A DNA stretch of 64,000 nt, taken from assembly GCF_000243715.2 (NCBI RefSeq), contig NZ_AHMO02000004.1, positions 436,501-500,500 on the forward strand. Direction: 5' to 3'. The notes beneath the pieces were generated by a model. It searched no databases. It was not told the origin of the DNA and saw nothing but the letters and a program-made list of their open reading frames with translations. The position numbers and the translations under genes are program-made. The stretch is from Leptospira broomii serovar Hurstbridge str. 5399 (GTDB lineage: Bacteria > Spirochaetota > Leptospiria > Leptospirales > Leptospiraceae). Of this stretch, positions 60,663 to 64,000 are shown piece by piece (within the stretch, counting starts at the first letter, position 1; every line of letters begins with the position of its first letter).

Positions 60663-60815
60663 GCGTCCGAAACCAGGGTATATCCGCCGTCTTCGACTTT
60701 TCCGAGTATCCTTAATCCGATTGCCGTATTCTTTTTTTAATATTTTTTTTACAATTTGATCTCGAGATTTTGAATTAGGGTTCTCATTTTTTATGAAAGA
60801 AAGTCGAATTTGGTC

Positions 60816-62885
60816 ATGAGTATTCGCGCTAGGATATCCCTCTATCTTTCCCTAGTTTTGTTTATCGGTTTCTCCATTCTGACCGTGATCAACTCGATTC
60901 TATCCTTCCGAAACCTTCGAGCGGAAATAGATTCAGCGTCGGCTGTTACTGCGGAACGTTGGACTTACGAAGTAAAAGATTATCTGGATTTGGCGATGGG
61001 CATGACTCGAGGTTTTCGAATGCTTTTGATTTTCTCGAATCCGCAACGTTCCGAAGTAGTAGAAACGATGCGTGAAATATTGAGTAGAAATCCTCAATGG
61101 TTCGGTATGTGGACGGTATACGAGCCGAACGCCTTCGACGGTAGGGACGCCCAATTCAAAAATTCAGCGGGCCATGATTCCTCCGGAAGATTTGTAAGCT
61201 ATATCCATCGTAAAACCGATACGGATGAATTGGTTCTGGATGCCACCGTCGGTTACGACGACGATAATATGGAATTTTATCAGGTCCCTAAGAAAACCTT
61301 GGAACCGCTGGTTACAGATCCTTACTACTATAAAGTGGACGGTAAGGACGTTCTAATGATATCACTTTCGGTTCCGATCAGTCATGGCAAAAATTTCTGG
61401 GGTGTTCTAGGAATGGATATCACTACCGATCAATTACAGAAAGTAATGGGACGCATCAAACCGTTTCGCGATTCCGGATTTATCGCTTTGCTTTCGCCGC
61501 GCGGCGTCTATGCCGCAAATGGACAGGATTCTTCTTTAGTCGGTAAAAAAATCCGGGATCCGAAAGAATTGGAATTAATTCTGGAAAAAGGGCAAGGTAA
61601 GGAGAAATTCTCCCATTCATCCGACAGTTTTACTCATTACTTTTTCCCTTTTAAAATCGGCAAGGGAAAAACAAGTTGGATCATGCAGGTCAGCATTCCT
61701 GATAAAGTATTTTATAACAACCTAACGTCCGTACTTTTGCAAAACGTAATATCCTCATTAAGCATTGTTTTAATTATTGTCCTCGTTCTGAACCTGATTT
61801 TCCAACGATTGATTTCTTCCGGGCTATTGAGAGCTATAGGGTTCTCGCAGGAAATCGCAAAAGGGAATTTGACTGTTCAATCGGACTACCGGCGACCTGA
61901 CGAGATCGGTTCCCTTTTATCTTCCATGAGTTCTATGCGTGATCATTTGATTTCCGTCGTTAAGGAGATCGGAAACTCTACGTCCGAATTGACTGCATCT
62001 GCGGAAAACATGTCCAAATCTTCCCGAAATTTTTCCGAGGTCGCTCAAACCCAAGCTTCCGCTGCGGAAGAATGTTCTGCTGCCGTAGAAGAACTGTCCG
62101 CGTCCGCCATGAATGTAGGAAAGTCGATGCAGAAAGCGGTATCAAGCATGAAGGAAATCGACGGTAACGTCGTTCGCTTGCGCGAACAAATCGCTAGTAT
62201 TAACGCGGAGATGCAAGGTCTCGTAGGAGTTGCGATCGCTTCCAAGGAAGAAGCGGTTACGGGTGAAAACGCAATGACGATGTCCACTAACGCTATGGGA
62301 GAGATCGGGGATAGCGCGTCTCGTATAAGCGAAATTCTTTCCATCATCACCGAAATTTCCGAGAAGACGAATCTATTAGCCTTGAATGCAGCGATAGAAG
62401 CAGCAAGAGCCGGCGAAGCAGGAAAGGGTTTTGCGGTTGTTGCCGAGGAAATCGGCAAATTGGCGTCACAGACCTCCTTGAGTGTCCAGGAAATCGGCGG
62501 TTTGGTCGATTCTACCAACGACGCAGTCTTGAACGGAAATAGAAAGGTTTCCGAAGCTTCGGAAGTACTGAGAAGATTGCGGGAGAGGGTAGAGGAATTT
62601 GACAGGTCCGCTAAATCGGTCCTTTCTTCGGTTAGGACTCAAGAGGATAATACTCGGGAGATCGCTGAAAACGCGACCACATTGATGAGCTTTAGCTTAC
62701 AAATCGAGACAGCGGTAGTGGAGCAACGGCGAGCAACGGAAGAAATTACGAAAACGATCATAAATATTTCCGATGGAACCCAGGAAATTGCGAGAGGAGC
62801 GGACGATCTAACCTCCTTCTCGGGAGAAATGCATAAGCAAGCGAATCAGCTTTCAAAGCATATCGGAAAATTTAAGACTGACTGA
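60816..62885 (+). CDS. Methyl-accepting chemotaxis protein with dCache-like sensor
   Basis: Chemoreceptor of 689 residues. Layout: membrane helix (about 8-30), periplasmic dCache-like domain (about 35-305, with [16 protein letters not shown] and [16 protein letters not shown], typical of dCache modules that bind amino acids or related ligands), second membrane helix (about 308-330), HAMP (about 330-385) and a signalling coiled coil whose tip is [23 protein letters not shown] 60810 is also possible, but ATG 60816 needs no rare start. No CheR-binding pentapeptide ends the protein. Ligand unknown. Confidence 0.92.
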   Translation: MSIRARISLYLSLVLFIGFSILTVINSILSFRNLRAEIDSASAVTAERWTYEVKDYLDLAMGMTRGFRMLLIFSNPQRSEVVETMREILSRNPQWFGMWTVYEPNAFDGRDAQFKNSAGHDSSGRFVSYIHRKTDTDELVLDATVGYDDDNMEFYQVPKKTLEPLVTDPYYYKVDGKDVLMISLSVPISHGKNFWGVLGMDITTDQLQKVMGRIKPFRDSGFIALLSPRGVYAANGQDSSLVGKKIRDPKELELILEKGQGKEKFSHSSDSFTHYFFPFKIGKGKTSWIMQVSIPDKVFYNNLTSVLLQNVISSLSIVLIIVLVLNLIFQRLISSGLLRAIGFSQEIAKGNLTVQSDYRRPDEIGSLLSSMSSMRDHLISVVKEIGNSTSELTASAENMSKSSRNFSEVAQTQASAAEECSAAVEELSASAMNVGKSMQKAVSSMKEIDGNVVRLREQIASINAEMQGLVGVAIASKEEAVTGENAMTMSTNAMGEIGDSASRISEILSIITEISEKTNLLALNAAIEAARAGEAGKGFAVVAEEIGKLASQTSLSVQEIGGLVDSTNDAVLNGNRKVSEASEVLRRLRERVEEFDRSAKSVLSSVRTQEDNTREIAENATTLMSFSLQIETAVVEQRRATEEITKTIINISDGTQEIARGADDLTSFSGEMHKQANQLSKHIGKFKTD

Positions 62886-62962
62886 ACGTTTCATATTCGC
62901 AAACTTCTCTATGTCCGTATTTTTGGGGTTTGCTTGGGAAGTCGTACTCTATTTGATGAATT

Positions 62963-64000
62963 TTAAATTTGGGCCAAGTCCAAAATTTGAGCGTCAAGAA
63001 AAAGGACCGCCTCGGGCTTCCACTGAAAAACGGTTCCGTCTAACGTGCTAAGGCCGGATGCGGATTTCTCACGCAATTTTTTTAGTAGGCTAGGGGCTTT
63101 TTCCGGAATAAGATTTAGGAATTCATTAAGTTCCACGGGGAGAAAGACTCGAAACAGGGATAAAATTAGCTCTTCGAACGGAGTCGGAGGCTCGTAGACT
63201 TCCGCACGATTCCCTTTCAGATATGCGTTAGTATTTCTTGGGTTGGAATATCGGCCCGACGGTAAAAAACCGTGAGCTCCCGGACCGATTCCTAGGTAAT
63301 GTTCATAAGTCCAGTATTTCATATTGTGTCTGGAGTAAAACCCCGGCTTGGAATAATTGGACACTTCGTACTGTTGAAAATTTTTCCGTTTCAAAATTCC
63401 GGGTAGATCTTTTAAAATTCTTTCTTGTATCTCTTCTTGCGGAGGTGGAAGTTTACCCGAGATCACGCTTCTACTATATTCCGTTCCTTTTTCTAGGGTA
63501 AGAGCGTACAGACTTATATGAGAAACCCCCGAGGATAGGATCAATTCTGCGTCCGAATAGAATTCTTCCTCGGTCTGATCCGGAACCCCGAACATTAAGT
63601 CAGCCCCGAAATTTTTTATTTTGGATTTGGACACGATTTCCAGAACTTTGGGATAATTCTCCGGATCGTAATAACGGTCTAAGAATTTCAACGTTCTAGG
63701 TTGAAAGGATTGAATTCCGATATGAACCCGATTTACGCCGGCATCGCTTAATTCGTGGAGTAGACCGTCCGTTAAGTCCTCCGGATTACACTCCAAGGAA
63801 ATCTCCGCGTTATCAGCTAGGTCGATATTGTTTTTTAAAAAGTTTAGGAAATCGGCGTATCGCTCTGGAGACGCCTTTGACGGAGTTCCTCCACCAAAAA
63901 AAACGGTGTCGAAAGAAAGATCGGAATGATTCGGGGACGCTTTCAGTCTTGAAACGATCTCCTGTTCGTACTTACTGAATAAACCTTTTTCTAAAGGAGA
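62963..64000 (-). CDS. hemW: HemW / coproporphyrinogen III oxidase-like radical SAM protein, 5' truncated
   Basis: The frame runs off the right edge; its first visible codons read SPLEKGLFSKYEQEIVSRLK and then VFFGGGTPSKASPERY, which matches HemW. Further diagnostics are ECNPEDLT, GVNRVHIGIQSF, FGADLMFGVPDQTEEEF, QYEVSNYSKPGFYSRHNMKYW and GIGPGAHGF. The CxxxCxxC Fe-S motif must lie beyond the window. HemW is a heme chaperone rather than the true oxygen-independent oxidase HemN. About 346 residues are visible. Confidence 0.92.
   Translation of the reverse strand, partial: SPLEKGLFSKYEQEIVSRLKASPNHSDLSFDTVFFGGGTPSKASPERYADFLNFLKNNIDLADNAEISLECNPEDLTDGLLHELSDAGVNRVHIGIQSFQPRTLKFLDRYYDPENYPKVLEIVSKSKIKNFGADLMFGVPDQTEEEFYSDAELILSSGVSHISLYALTLEKGTEYSRSVISGKLPPPQEEIQERILKDLPGILKRKNFQQYEVSNYSKPGFYSRHNMKYWTYEHYLGIGPGAHGFLPSGRYSNPRNTNAYLKGNRAEVYEPPTPFEELILSLFRVFLPVELNEFLNLIPEKAPSLLKKLREKSASGLSTLDGTVFQWKPEAVLFLDAQILDLAQI

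Noticed and set aside
1..64000. tRNA, rRNA, CRISPR array, insertion sequence or prophage
   Set aside because: Intergenic spaces are short and none shows cloverleaf, regular direct repeats, transposase or phage-like genes by eye.

Overview
The window looks like a chromosomal segment of a Leptospira-type spirochete. The evidence is an export and motor set for periplasmic flagella that includes a FlbB-type collar protein, a relaxed spirochetal lipobox, a FliY-like FliN, and the typical mix of MaoC, acyl-CoA dehydrogenase, sterol-desaturase-like and chemoreceptor genes. Base composition by eye is moderate, higher than expected for L. interrogans, which would suit an intermediate or P1-high-GC Leptospira. 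I could not compute this or run any search. I see no prophage, insertion sequence, CRISPR array, rRNA or tRNA.

Layout. 1-2046: metK (5' truncated), a split transketolase C-terminal subunit and clpS. 2253-14717: mostly single metabolic and envelope genes, namely a double hot-dog MaoC protein, a lipoprotein, an M3 oligopeptidase, a GST, an SDR, a sterol-desaturase-like oxygenase, an acyl-CoA dehydrogenase, a 7TMR-DISM/PAS/ATPase sensor, a START-domain protein and a predicted barrel protein. 14846-17403: a single long gene fusing an AGCS-type sodium symporter to phosphatidylserine decarboxylase, followed by a DUF971 gene. 17763-33281: a long co-directional flagellar run (fliN-fliO-fliP-fliQ-fliR-flhB-flhA-flhF-flhG-orf-fliA), a FapA-type protein, two less familiar genes, remA and gmk. 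34482-41691 (minus): the basal-body/export run fliF-fliG-fliH, a 483-bp break carrying palindromes, then fliI-fliJ-orf-flbB and a small exported protein. 41846-50591: trmH, a neuB/M23-peptidase pair, an LTA-synthase-like sulfatase-fold protein and an overlapping ABC1 kinase-feoA-feoB operon. 50687-64000: a helicase-associated-domain protein without a motor, two chemoreceptors, a metallophosphoesterase, a TPR protein, ilvB-ilvN with a possible leader, and hemW (5' truncated).

How the genes work together. The two flagellar runs encode nearly all of the inner-membrane export gate (FliP/Q/R/FlhA/FlhB), its ATPase complex (FliH/I/J), the MS ring and part of the switch (FliF/G/N), placement and number control (FlhF/FlhG), the late-gene sigma factor and the collar protein FlbB. 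Two chemoreceptors elsewhere in the window would feed the same motor. The rest is largely envelope and lipid metabolism, branched-chain amino-acid synthesis and ferrous iron uptake.

Most notable items: the symporter-PSD fusion; the repeat-bearing break inside the fliH/fliI operon, which shares a 28-nt inverted copy with the region upstream of fliN; a perfect 30-bp palindrome before the sensor gene; mutually exclusive hairpins behind a small ORF upstream of ilvB; and a ClpS with changed alpha-amino-binding residues. Most of the window is otherwise conserved housekeeping and motility DNA, and I do not see a clear new multi-gene system.
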